Positions 50,332 to 58,052 of a DNA stretch of 64,000 bases are shown here, piece by piece. The first letter of the stretch is position 1, and each line of letters begins with the position of its first letter. The stretch is from JACVRN01 sp036403815. GTDB lineage: Bacteria; Acidobacteriota; Blastocatellia; Pyrinomonadales; Pyrinomonadaceae. The notes below the pieces were generated by a model that saw only the letters and a program-made list of their open reading frames with translations, had not been told where the DNA came from and ran no database searches. Position numbers and translations under genes: made by a program. The DNA is taken from the NCBI GenBank assembly GCA_036403815.1, contig DASWQH010000053.1, positions 1-64,000 on the forward strand. The letters run 5' to 3'.

Positions 50332-50359
50332 ATTCTACCAATTCCATAAACACTGTCAA
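50332..50359 (-). promoter_or_regulatory. Near-consensus sigma70 promoter of the act/cox operon
   Basis: On the minus strand, TTGACA (50359-50354) and TAGAAT (50337-50332) are separated by 16 bp. The predicted transcript starts near 50325 and has a leader of about 210 nt before actA. Confidence 0.7.
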
Positions 50360-50587
50360 CTCAACTTGCTACGAAAATGTAGCGAAGTTAATGAAGATTG
50401 GTTGAAGGCGCGATTGCGACAGGCGAGCTGCCTAAGCGAGAGGCTTCAGTTTTCGGTGAGATTTTGAGTTTGCCTGGTGACTGAGCAAGCTGAGTTATAA
50501 GCGCGACTAACGAACGGTTCGCAGAAAAATTCATATCAGAAAAACAAAGAAAGTGAAAAGATAAGTTCGACGCAAGAAGGAAGAATG

Positions 50588-50792
50588 TAGCCCCTGAAAG
50601 GGGCGAAAGATTGTAGCCCACGGCGCGAGCCGTGGGTATTGAGCAGCCATAAAAGTTTAAAGCCCCTGAAAGGGGCGAAAGATTCTCAAGTTGAGGATTT
50701 CTTTCGCCCCTTTCAGGGGCTTCCGATTTTTATTACCGCATCATCCCCACGGCTGACGCCGTGGGCTATAAATATTCCGCCCCTACGGGGCT
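50588..50792. repeat. Nested palindromic repeat, GCCCCTGAAAGGGGC type, copy 3
   Basis: The order is TAGCCCCTGAAAGGGGCGAAAG, TAGCCCACGGCGCGAGCCG, GCCCCTGAAAGGGGCGAAAG, then the inverted set ending GCCCCTACGGGGC. Copy 3 differs from copies 1 and 2 mainly in the connecting sequences and in the last hairpin. Confidence 0.9.
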
Positions 50793-50889
50793 GAAGACGT
50801 AACACTGTCGCTAATGATGTCGAATCCATGTTAAATAGAAGAAATCAGTTTTCTCTATTAACGATTCACGCGTTTTCGATTCAAGGCTT

Positions 50890-51399
50890 TCATGGCTTCT
50901 TTTTCTGGTACTCGTCTAAAAATTTGCCGACGACATTGCCTTCTTCCGTGCCGTCCGGTGATGTAATCGTCCAGTCCAGGATTTCGGATTCGGGAAAGCT
51001 GTAGGTGTCTCCAACCTCATAGCCTGAGATCAGAGTAATGTCGTTGGCGATGATGCCTTTGATGATTCCGTCCTTTATCTCTCTGACTTCGATGAAGGTC
51101 TGCTCGTGTCGCCCGGCCTTATCGCGCAGTTGCGTCGTCAGGTAAAAGGTGTGGCCGCGTGGAAGTCCTGCAAGAAATCTCTTCTTTGCCTGGGGGTAGG
51201 TCTTTCGAGCCTTTTCGACGTACGGCTTAATCGCTTCTTCATATCGCAGAAGCTCTTCGCTCTTAACTTGAATCGGCTTGTCTTCGGGCGGGCGCGACTG
51301 CTGTTTGCCCGTCTCGGATTGTCCTGTCTGCGCCTGTGAGAGCGAAGCGCAAATGATGACTAGGGCGAGCGTGAGCCAGAGCCGCGAGAGGAGTTTCAT
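50890..51399 (-). CDS. Secreted DUF2314-like protein
   Basis: A 169-residue exported protein with a signal peptide ending at SLSQAQ (about residue 23). The C-terminal about 110 residues match the DUF2314/YegJ-like pattern: ARKTYPQAKKRFLAGLPRGHTFYL, an EVREI segment, GIIANDITLISGYEVGDTYSF, then ILDWTI. The family has no known activity. A polar linker (residues 25-45) precedes the domain. It is downstream of the ROK gene on the same strand, 45 bp apart. Confidence 0.82.
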   Translation of the reverse strand: MKLLSRLWLTLALVIICASLSQAQTGQSETGKQQSRPPEDKPIQVKSEELLRYEEAIKPYVEKARKTYPQAKKRFLAGLPRGHTFYLTTQLRDKAGRHEQTFIEVREIKDGIIKGIIANDITLISGYEVGDTYSFPESEILDWTITSPDGTEEGNVVGKFLDEYQKKKP

Positions 51400-51444
51400 A
51401 ACTGGTTTTTGCCTTTCGATGAAGCTACAGGAAGAGATGAAGAT

Positions 51445-52419
51445 TCAGCCCGCCGCGTTATGCGCCGTAGTAGTATCGCGCGCGAGCAGGGCTGCGCCGA
51501 TAGAGACGGCGTCCGTGCCCAGGGCTGCGGCGACTATCTGCGTTGCCTCGAAGCAGGGTTGGAAGGCGCGGCGTCCGGCTTCGCGTATGATGGGATTCAA
51601 GATTAACTCGCCCGCTTCCATCACGCCGCCGCCCAGGACTATGCGCTCTATGTTCAATAGATTGATAACTGAAGCCACAGCCGCGCCAATGTATTTGCCC
51701 GTACGCTCGATCATCAACAGCGAGAAGTCGTCGCCATTCTTGGCTTCGCGCGCGATGTCCGCGGCGGTGAAGTCCTTGGACATGGCTAGCCTTGAGAGCG
51801 AAGAGGTGTTGTCGCGGTAGAGCCGTTCGTTGGCGCGGCGCACTATGTTCGGCGCTGAGGCGACCGTCTCCAGGCAGCCTATGTTGCCGCAGACACACTC
51901 CGCTCCATTCTCCGCATCAATCGTGATGTGGCCGAACTCGCCCGCGAAGCCCGTTGCGCCGAGCCACAGCTTGCCGTCCAGAATGATTGCGCCGCCGATG
52001 CCTGCCCCTATGGTGACGTAGAACATATCGCGCGCGCCCTGACCGGCTCCCGCCTTGTACTCTCCATAAGCCGCTGCGTTGGCATCGTTCTCAATCTCGA
52101 CCCTCAGCCCCGTAATCCTCGTTAATTCAGTATGAATATCGCCGCGTACAGCCGAAGGGAAGTCCGGCGAGACAAGGACGCGGTCGGTTTGCGGGTTGAC
52201 CAGACCGGGAATGCCTATGCCTATGCTTGCGATGTTGGGGGCTGCATCGCGCAGCTCCGCCACGATGGCGGCTATCTGCTCGGCCACATTATCGCGGTCA
52301 AGCGCAGCCTCGCGCCTTTCTCTGACGCTTCCGTCCGTAGCCACTAGCGCAGCCCGAAGCGTCGAGCCGGAAAGGTCAACCCCTATATAGTCGGGTGATG
52401 TTTGAGCCGAGTTTGTCAT
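51445..52419 (-). CDS. ROK family sugar kinase / glucokinase
   Basis: A 324-residue protein of the ROK family, likely phosphorylating glucose or another hexose with ATP. The N-terminal phosphate loop is IGVDLSGSTLRAALV. The sugar-binding motif ENDANAAAYGEYKAGAG and the zinc-binding signature CVCGNIGCLE are present. No DNA-binding domain precedes the kinase fold, so it is an enzyme and not a NagC-like repressor. Glucokinase is the commonest activity in this branch. Confidence 0.9.
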   Translation of the reverse strand: MTNSAQTSPDYIGVDLSGSTLRAALVATDGSVRERREAALDRDNVAEQIAAIVAELRDAAPNIASIGIGIPGLVNPQTDRVLVSPDFPSAVRGDIHTELTRITGLRVEIENDANAAAYGEYKAGAGQGARDMFYVTIGAGIGGAIILDGKLWLGATGFAGEFGHITIDAENGAECVCGNIGCLETVASAPNIVRRANERLYRDNTSSLSRLAMSKDFTAADIAREAKNGDDFSLLMIERTGKYIGAAVASVINLLNIERIVLGGGVMEAGELILNPIIREAGRRAFQPCFEATQIVAAALGTDAVSIGAALLARDTTTAHNAAG

Positions 52420-52544
52420 TCTTGTATCTCAGGCTTCCGAAACAGATTAGAACAAAACATTCGGGCGGGAAGCATGCCGGATTGTAATAAAGGGCTTGAG
52501 GGACTGTCAAACAACTGCTCCTCTCGTGTAGAATGAGCGCGGCG

Positions 52545-52647
52545 ATTTTGGATTTTAGATTTTGGATTTTGGATTGGAACGGCAACAGACTTGCCGGGCT
52601 TCAATCTAGTTTGTTAATCCAAAATCTAAAATCCAAAATCCAAAATC
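52545..52647. repeat. Heptad-arm inverted repeat, GGATTTT family, copy 2
   Basis: Left arm 52545-52575, right arm 52616-52647, loop about 40 bp. The loop contains GGCAACAG and GCTTCAATC, similar to the loop of copy 3. The right arm ends 3 bp before the uspA-like ATG at 52651. Confidence 0.92.
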
Positions 52648-52650
52648 GTC

Positions 52651-53115
52651 ATGTTGATTCGCTCCATATTACTGCCGACGGATTTCAGCGAGTGCGCCAA
52701 CTATGCGCTCTCGTTCGCGGCCTCTTTTGCGCGTCAGGCCGGGGCAAAGATTATCTGCGTGCATGTCATCGAACCCATAGTGCCGACAGTAGGTTACACG
52801 GGTATGACCGAGCCGCTGCCGATTGCGGACATCAGCGAGCAGTTGGAAGATAGCGCCGAGCGCGAGCTTCCAAAAATCTCCGAGTGCGATGAGTGCGAAG
52901 GAATCGAAGTCGAAGAAGTGATAGTACACGGCGATGCGGCTTCCGAGATTGTACGCGTGGCGGGCGAGCGCCAGGTGGATTTGATTGTGATTTCAACCCA
53001 CGGTCGCACAGGATTGGGACGCCTACTCTTCGGCTCGACCGCCGAATCGGTCGTGCGCCACGCCCCGTGCCCCGTTCTGGTCGTCAAACCCCCACAGGAA
53101 AATGATGAAGGCTGA
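52651..53115 (+). CDS. Universal stress protein (UspA family)
   Basis: A 154-residue cytosolic protein with one Usp domain. The ATP-binding pattern G-x2-G-x9-G-S/T is visible in GRTGLGRLLFGSTAES, so it is likely an ATP-binding (UP12-like) member. The N-terminus IRSILLPTDFSECANYA is typical. It is associated with stress survival; no specific partner is implied. The start codon abuts the repeat and has no Shine-Dalgarno. The last codons (ENDEG) are within the next heptad repeat. Confidence 0.93.
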   Translation: MLIRSILLPTDFSECANYALSFAASFARQAGAKIICVHVIEPIVPTVGYTGMTEPLPIADISEQLEDSAERELPKISECDECEGIEVEEVIVHGDAASEIVRVAGERQVDLIVISTHGRTGLGRLLFGSTAESVVRHAPCPVLVVKPPQENDEG

Positions 53116-53177
53116 ATGCAGAATGATGAATGAAGAGGATTCTTTAATTCATCATTCTGCATTCAGCCTTCTGCATT
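53100..53177. repeat. Heptad-arm inverted repeat, TGCAGAA family, copy 4
   Basis: Left arm 53100-53132 (TGATGAA, TGCAGAA units) pairs with right arm 53146-53176, loop about 13 bp. The left arm overlaps the last five codons and stop of the uspA-like gene. The right arm ends 8 bp before the DedA start. Confidence 0.88.
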
Positions 53178-53184
53178 ATTTTTA

Positions 53185-53919
53185 ATGGATAACCATTTAT
53201 ACGAGATCATAGGGACGTACGGGCTGATTGCGGTCTTCTTCCTCGTGATGATCGAGGGGGACATCTCGCTCCTGCTGGCGGGCGTGCTGGCGCATAGCGG
53301 TTTCTTTGGCGAGTACAGCTTCCTTCTGGTTCTACTGACGGCGACGGCTGGCGCGGTCGCAGGCGACAATCTGGCTTATGCGACCGGAAGAGGTTTTGGC
53401 AAGAGCGTGCGCGACTTTCGCTTTTACCGTGCGGCCAAGCCCCGCATAGAAAGATTGACGAACAAGTTCGGCGGGCTTTCGATCTTTCTCTCAAAATATA
53501 TTTACGGGTTGCGCACGGCCTGCTGCGTCTTCTACGGCGTTGGCCGTATGCCATTCGGGCGCTTTCTGCCCTACACGCTCTGTAGCTGTTTCGCGTGGGT
53601 CTTTATACTGAGCGGCGCGGGCTACTTCTTCAGCGGCGCGATTACGAATATCATCGGCGACTTTCACCGTCTCGGCAAAGTGCTGCTCGTGATAGTAGTC
53701 TCTGGCGTCGTGGGCTTCTATCTGCTGGAACGCTACTGGCTCTCTAAGAAGGTAGAGGAGGCCGACCCCGAACGCATACAGAACCTGGAGCGCGCAGCAG
53801 AAGAGAAATTCAGCGAATTCAAGGAAGAGATTCAGGAGCGCATACACCTGCCGCGCCGCAAGGACTCAGCGCAACAGAAGAGCACTACGCACAAGCAGCG
53901 CGGCGCAGAGGGTGATTAA
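53185..53919 (+). CDS. DedA family membrane protein
   Basis: A 244-residue DedA/VTT-fold inner-membrane protein. The family acts in lipid flipping (undecaprenyl phosphate or phosphatidylethanolamine) and membrane homeostasis. IEGDISLLLAGVLAHSGFFGEY and a re-entrant-like GDNLAYATGRGFG match the pattern. Helices are predicted near residues 10-60, 105-165 and 170-190. The C-terminal about 55 residues are charged and coiled-coil-like, longer than usual. It follows the heptad repeat. Confidence 0.9.
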   Translation: MDNHLYEIIGTYGLIAVFFLVMIEGDISLLLAGVLAHSGFFGEYSFLLVLLTATAGAVAGDNLAYATGRGFGKSVRDFRFYRAAKPRIERLTNKFGGLSIFLSKYIYGLRTACCVFYGVGRMPFGRFLPYTLCSCFAWVFILSGAGYFFSGAITNIIGDFHRLGKVLLVIVVSGVVGFYLLERYWLSKKVEEADPERIQNLERAAEEKFSEFKEEIQERIHLPRRKDSAQQKSTTHKQRGAEGD

Positions 53920-53933
53920 GACTATTTTGGATT

Positions 53934-54029
53934 TTAGATTTTGGATTTTGGATTGGAGTGGCAATGTAGTTTGAATAGCTTCAATCCCGCACCCGCTAAT
54001 CCAAAATCCAAAATCTAAAATCCAAAATC
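53934..54029. repeat. Heptad-arm inverted repeat, GGATTTT family, copy 3
   Basis: Left arm 53934-53955, right arm 53998-54029, loop about 43 bp starting GGAGTGGCAA and containing GCTTCAATC. The right arm ends 13 bp before the GTG start of the GHMP kinase gene. Confidence 0.92.
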
Positions 54030-54042
54030 GAAAGGTTACTAC

Positions 54043-55050
54043 GTGATTATTGAATCGAGCGCGCCGACCCGTGTTGATCTGGCGGGCGGCACCATTGATA
54101 TCTGGCCGCTCTATCTTTTCCATCCGGGGGCAGCTACCGTTAACTTCGCCATCTCTTTACGCGCGCATTGCTGGATTGAGACGCGCGATGACGGGCGCAT
54201 CGTGCTCGAATCACGCGACCGCAAGGTTACCTTCGAGACGGAGCTTGCGGCCATCGAAGACCTTATCAGCGAAGAGCGCCTTGAGCTGATTGCCAAGCTC
54301 GTACACTTCTTCAAGCCTACGACCGGCTTTCGTCTCATCGCGCACGGCGAAGCTCCGGCGGGCGCAGGTCTGGCAGGCTCAAGCGCTCTGACCATAGCCT
54401 GCATCGGCGCGCTCAACCAACTCGTCGGCAATCGTTATGATGAGCGCAAGTTCATCACCATCGCGGCCAACATAGAGACCACAGTGTTACGCGTTCCGGC
54501 AGGCTTTCAGGATTACTACGCGGCGCAGTATGGCGGCACAAGCTGCATACACTTCCGCCCAGACGGCATAGAGCGCGAGGCATTGACGGTTGACGAAGAG
54601 ACGCTGGAGCGTCGCATTGTCATCTGCTACACGGGCGAGCCGCGCATGTCCGGGACTAATAATTGGGAGATTACCAAGAACCACATCGACGGCGACCCCA
54701 TGCTCTTCGAGCTTTTCGACGGCATACGCGATTCATCGCTGCGTATGCGCCACGCACTTCTGGAAAACGACTGGCAGGCGGTCTCTGAGACGATGCGAGA
54801 AGCCTATCCGAATCGCAAGCGGCTTGCGCCCAACGTCACCACGCCGCAGATGGACATGCTTGTAGAAAAGGCGCTCGCTCATGGAGCACTGGGCGCGAAG
54901 GTCTGCGGCGCGGGCGGCGGCGGCTGCATAGCCTTCTTCTGCGAGGAAGGCCGACGCGCAGATGTCGAACGCGCCCTCACAGCAGAACAGGGCGTTGAAG
55001 TCCTCGCATGGAAGCTGGCGCGCGAAGGCTTGACCGTACGCCTTAGCTGA
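54043..55050 (+). CDS. GHMP family sugar kinase
   Basis: A 335-residue kinase of the galactokinase/homoserine/mevalonate/phosphomevalonate superfamily. Motif 1 is PTRVDLAGGTIDIWP, motif 2 is GAGLAGSSALT, and motif 3 is KVCGAGGGGCIAFF. The close sequence type is the heptose or fucose kinase group, so a sugar phosphorylation step for surface glycan precursors is likely, with the exact sugar unknown. The start is GTG, with GAAAGG 8 bp upstream. Confidence 0.88.
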   Translation: MIIESSAPTRVDLAGGTIDIWPLYLFHPGAATVNFAISLRAHCWIETRDDGRIVLESRDRKVTFETELAAIEDLISEERLELIAKLVHFFKPTTGFRLIAHGEAPAGAGLAGSSALTIACIGALNQLVGNRYDERKFITIAANIETTVLRVPAGFQDYYAAQYGGTSCIHFRPDGIEREALTVDEETLERRIVICYTGEPRMSGTNNWEITKNHIDGDPMLFELFDGIRDSSLRMRHALLENDWQAVSETMREAYPNRKRLAPNVTTPQMDMLVEKALAHGALGAKVCGAGGGGCIAFFCEEGRRADVERALTAEQGVEVLAWKLAREGLTVRLS

Positions 55051-55054
55051 AAAT

Positions 55055-55702
55055 TTAGCTGCCCCGTAGCTTGCGTCGAGCGTCAATAAAGTCTGATGGG
55101 TCTGTCCAGCCTGTCCTGTCTGAGCTATATCCCGGCCCCGTCAATCCCCAGGACGGACAATCGGAAAGCCTCAATTCAAAATGCAGGTGGCATGGATACG
55201 CGCCGTCTGCATTTCCTATCTGGCCTATGCTCTCCCGGCGTTCAACATCACCGCTCGCGCGTGCTATCGAGTTGAGATGTCCGTAAAGAGTCTCTACGAG
55301 TGTGCCGTCCGGAAGCTTGTGACGGATAATTATGACTTTCCCCCAGCCCGCCCCGGCTTCGCCCGCGAAGATTATCGTGCCTTTTGAAACTGCATAGACC
55401 GGCAATCCGCAATCGGTGTTTCCACCCGACTCCTTATTCCAGTCTTCGCCAAGGTGGTTGATTTCGCCGAAAGCTCGCGCAACGTACCAGCCGTCCCCGT
55501 CATTTGCTTCCGACACACGTTTGGAATTGCCGACCGGATAGTCGAACCCATCAGAGAGTGGGATGATTAGAGGCGCAGGCGAGACAATGCTCTGAGGAGT
55601 AGTCGTGGCAGCGCTCAGCTGTTTTCTACGCGCATACCAGACTCCAACAGATAGAGCGGCCAGGATAAAAGCGATGCTCAGGCAGACGGCAAGACGGCGC
55701 AC
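55055..55702 (-). CDS. M23 family metallopeptidase (LytM-like)
   Basis: A 215-residue exported peptidase. A single N-terminal helix (LAVCLSIAFILAALSVGVWYA) anchors or exports it. The zinc ligands are His83 and Asp87 (HLGED), and His174, with catalytic His142 (YGHL) and His172 (CHLHFELR). All expected zinc-site residues are present, so it should be active as a peptidoglycan endopeptidase or lysostaphin-like enzyme. It is convergent with the GHMP kinase gene, 4 bp apart. Confidence 0.9.
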   Translation of the reverse strand: MRRLAVCLSIAFILAALSVGVWYARRKQLSAATTTPQSIVSPAPLIIPLSDGFDYPVGNSKRVSEANDGDGWYVARAFGEINHLGEDWNKESGGNTDCGLPVYAVSKGTIIFAGEAGAGWGKVIIIRHKLPDGTLVETLYGHLNSIARASGDVERRESIGQIGNADGAYPCHLHFELRLSDCPSWGLTGPGYSSDRTGWTDPSDFIDARRKLRGS

Positions 55703-55753
55703 ATAAATTTTCCTTTACGAAGAGCCAGCGTTAAGAAGGAAGCTTCATCCTTC

Positions 55754-56599
55754 CTATGTCTTGTTGTCTTCAACGGCTGGCTGTGAATCCGAAGCTGGCT
55801 GACTGTCCGGCTTTCTCTCGTCCTTCGGCGCGCTGGGTGTCAGCTCGGTCGAAGCTTCGGGCGCAAGATCGGAGACCGTTTCTGCGCCTGCGGCGGGCGA
55901 GGCCGTGGATGCAGCCGAACTCATCGGCGCGGCTGAAGCCTGTCCGGTTGCGGCCTGAGCTTCGGCTGCGGGGCGATGACGATCAGCCTCCGATGACGAA
56001 TCCGTGCCGGAAGTGGACGCAGAGGGCGCTGTAGAAGGGGCAGGAGCGGAAGGCGTGCTCGCGCTTCCTCCGGCGGCTGAAGCCGGTTTCGTAGCGGGCG
56101 TTGCGGGCACAGCTTTCGCAGGTGTCGCAGGCTTAGCCGCAGTCGAAGCCGCAGCCGGTGCGTGATGGCTTGTGTCTTCTTCAAGGGGCACGAGCGTGCC
56201 TCGCTCCGACTTCTTGAAGGCCGGAAGCGTGCCGCCCGCCGCGCGCAGGATTGCCGTCAACTCTTTTTCGACAAAGCGCGATTGCTTTTCGGGATCGCGC
56301 ACGTGACCAAGCGGCGGCCCCATGTAGAGCGTGCCGCAGGTCTGGCATTGAAAGAGCGCATCGTCGCCGCGTAGATGCTTCAACGCTTCTTCGCCACCCG
56401 TCTTCATCTGCTTCAAGTGGCCGTTGCAGAGCTTGCCCTTGGCATTCTTCTCGTTGCAGACGGTCTGCGCGTTGGTAATCTTCTTTGGAACACCTGCTTG
56501 GGGTAGCTGCTGCTCGGTCGGAGCTTCTTTGGCTACAGGCACTCCTCCTGCGGCTTCTGTTGGCGCAAGAGCGTTCTGGTTCGCGGCGTCGGCTGGCAT
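55754..56599 (-). CDS. Zinc-ribbon protein with Pro/Ala/Ser-rich tail
   Basis: A 281-residue soluble protein. A four-Cys zinc-ribbon-like domain occupies about residues 45-95 (Cys48, Cys58, Cys85, Cys88). A helical segment to about 135 follows, and the remaining about 140 residues are low-complexity Ala/Pro/Ser/Thr with acidic ends (SHHAPAAASTAAKPATPAKA). No signal peptide is evident. The function is unknown; it may be a scaffold. No family recognised. Confidence 0.65.
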   Translation of the reverse strand: MPADAANQNALAPTEAAGGVPVAKEAPTEQQLPQAGVPKKITNAQTVCNEKNAKGKLCNGHLKQMKTGGEEALKHLRGDDALFQCQTCGTLYMGPPLGHVRDPEKQSRFVEKELTAILRAAGGTLPAFKKSERGTLVPLEEDTSHHAPAAASTAAKPATPAKAVPATPATKPASAAGGSASTPSAPAPSTAPSASTSGTDSSSEADRHRPAAEAQAATGQASAAPMSSAASTASPAAGAETVSDLAPEASTELTPSAPKDERKPDSQPASDSQPAVEDNKT

Positions 56600-56682
56600 T
56601 CTAGTTTCCTCTCGATGTCAGAATGATTTCAGGCTTTTCGCTTGCTTAAGCCCTGCGTAAATGGAAAGCGCCACAATCTTAT

Positions 56683-56786
56683 AAAGGCAAAAGGTAAAAA
56701 GCAAAAGATTAGGGGTTGGGTATTAGGGGTTGGGGATAGGAAATCTTTCTTTTCCCAACCCCTGACCCCTATCCCCTATCCCCTTT
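56683..56786. repeat. Heptad-arm inverted repeat, GGGGTTG/GGCAAAA composite
   Basis: A GGCAAAA tract (56683-56707) precedes an arm of GGGGTTG/GGTATTA/GGGATAG units (56712-56740), which pairs with CCCAACCCC and CCCCTATC units at 56754-56784. The loop is about 13 bp. It ends about 20 bp before the Nudix gene. Confidence 0.85.
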
Positions 56787-56807
56787 TTCATTTATAGTGT
56801 GCGGCGC

Positions 56808-57278
56808 ATGTTGAAAAGGCTGCTTGGGTTTTTGTGGCGCAAAGCGCCGAAGGCAGTAAGGCGCTGGGGCGTGCGCTTCACACAGCCACGCTTTCAAGTC
56901 ACAGCGGGCGCGGTCGTAGTCAATGAAGAGGGGCACGTGCTTCTGCTCAACCACGTGTTTCGCCCCGGAAGCGGCTGGGGCATACCCGGCGGATTTTTAG
57001 AGAAGGGCGAACAGCCGGATGAGGCCATTCGCCGCGAACTGCGCGAAGAGACCGGATTGGAACTGTCGAGCGCCGAGATGGTTTTCATACGCACGCACAG
57101 GAAACCATCTCGCATAGAGATTATTTATCGCTGTCGCGCGCACGGAGAGGTTAAGCTTGAGGGCTACGAGATTAAGAGCGGCCATTGGTTTCCGCCCGAT
57201 CAACTGCCTTCGGACTTGAGCCAGGATCAGCGATTGATAATCCGTAGCACACTTAACCATCAAAGCAGTGACAAGTGA
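56808..57278 (+). CDS. Nudix hydrolase
   Basis: A 156-residue protein with the Nudix box GFLEKGEQPDEAIRRELREE, followed by TGLEL. These enzymes cleave nucleoside diphosphates linked to other moieties; the substrate cannot be told. A basic N-terminus (MLKRLLGFLWRKAPKAVRRW) precedes the domain and may touch the membrane or nucleic acid. The ATG at 56808 is chosen; a GTG at 56799 in the same frame is possible. No Shine-Dalgarno, because a repeat precedes it. Confidence 0.9.
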   Translation: MLKRLLGFLWRKAPKAVRRWGVRFTQPRFQVTAGAVVVNEEGHVLLLNHVFRPGSGWGIPGGFLEKGEQPDEAIRRELREETGLELSSAEMVFIRTHRKPSRIEIIYRCRAHGEVKLEGYEIKSGHWFPPDQLPSDLSQDQRLIIRSTLNHQSSDK

Positions 57279-57341
57279 CAAGTGACGGGTGACAAGTTAA
57301 AATCTTCCTGCTCGTCACTTATCACTCGGCACTTATCACTG
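57265..57341. repeat. Heptad-arm inverted repeat, GTGACAA family, copy 4
   Basis: Left arm 57266-57296, right arm 57311-57341, loop about 14 bp (TTAAAATCTTCCTG). It overlaps the end of the Nudix gene and ends 24 bp before the PyrE-like start. Confidence 0.9.
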
Positions 57342-57364
57342 TAGCGTCCACAGGAGAGTATAGA

Positions 57365-57973
57365 ATGGTACAACTGATTCCGTCTTCAGAGACGGTGATG
57401 CAAATCTTGAAGCGCACAGCGGCTTACCGTGAAGGCCATTTCGTTTATCCGTCGGGCAAGCACTCGCCGCATTATTTCCAGATGCCGCTCGCCTTTCGCT
57501 ACTACGACACGGCGCGCGTGCTTGCGGTCGCCCTGAGTAGAATGTTTCGTATAGACCGCGACATCTCATCGCAGTTGCCAAAGGTCGCCATCATCAGTCC
57601 GGGCGCGGGCGGCATCCCCGTAGCCTTCGGCGTGCGCGAAGCCCTCAGCGCCGAGCAGATTTACTGGGCAGAGCAGGAAGAGGGCAAGCGTATGTTCCGC
57701 CAGTACGTCAATCAGGGAGAGATTAATCCCTGCATCATCGTTGACGACATCATACGCTCCGGCAAGGCAATCGAAGAGGCAGCCGAGCTTGTGCAATCCC
57801 TGGGCGCGACGGTCATAGGCTGTGGCTCCATCGTACGCTTTACTTCCGCCCCCGCTTCAATCGGCGATGTGAAGATTAAATCCCTCGTCGAATTCGACGC
57901 CAAAATCTACGACACAGCGGACGACTGCTCTGACTGCAAGCATGAAACGCCCGTCGAGAAGGTAAGATTCTAA
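57365..57973 (+). CDS. pyrE: Orotate phosphoribosyltransferase-like protein
   Basis: A 202-residue type I phosphoribosyltransferase. The PRPP-binding loop is CIIVDDIIRSGKAIEEAAEL, and the N-terminus (REGHFVYPSGKHSPHYFQM) resembles PyrE enzymes that convert orotate and PRPP to OMP. The C-terminal DCSDCKHETPVEKVRF resembles the Cys motif CPLCKKG of some PyrE members. Another phosphoribosyltransferase activity cannot be excluded. An AGGAGAG ribosome binding site lies upstream of the ATG. Confidence 0.82.
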   Translation: MVQLIPSSETVMQILKRTAAYREGHFVYPSGKHSPHYFQMPLAFRYYDTARVLAVALSRMFRIDRDISSQLPKVAIISPGAGGIPVAFGVREALSAEQIYWAEQEEGKRMFRQYVNQGEINPCIIVDDIIRSGKAIEEAAELVQSLGATVIGCGSIVRFTSAPASIGDVKIKSLVEFDAKIYDTADDCSDCKHETPVEKVRF

Positions 57974-58051
57974 GTCCCAAATTCCAAGTCCCATGTCCCA
58001 GGTCAAAGACTAATTCTTGACCTGGGTCTTGGGACTTGGAATTTGGGACTC
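57972..58051. repeat. Heptad-arm inverted repeat, AAGTCCC family, copy 2
   Basis: Left arm 57972-58005 has AAGTCCC/AAATTCC/AAGTCCC units. Right arm 58019-58050 has the complement. The loop is about 14 bp. It begins at the stop codon of the PyrE-like gene and ends before the convergent recR, so it may act as a terminator for both. Confidence 0.88.
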
Positions 58052-58052
58052 T

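Larger units (their letters stand above)
50116..50889. other. 774-bp spacer upstream of the act operon
   Basis: It contains the operon promoter (50332-50359), a leader of about 210 nt with no clear gene, and the nested palindrome 50588-50792. Short open frames here have no ribosome binding site or recognisable product. The A/T-rich stretch 50793-50889 precedes the end of the DUF2314-like gene. Confidence 0.5.
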
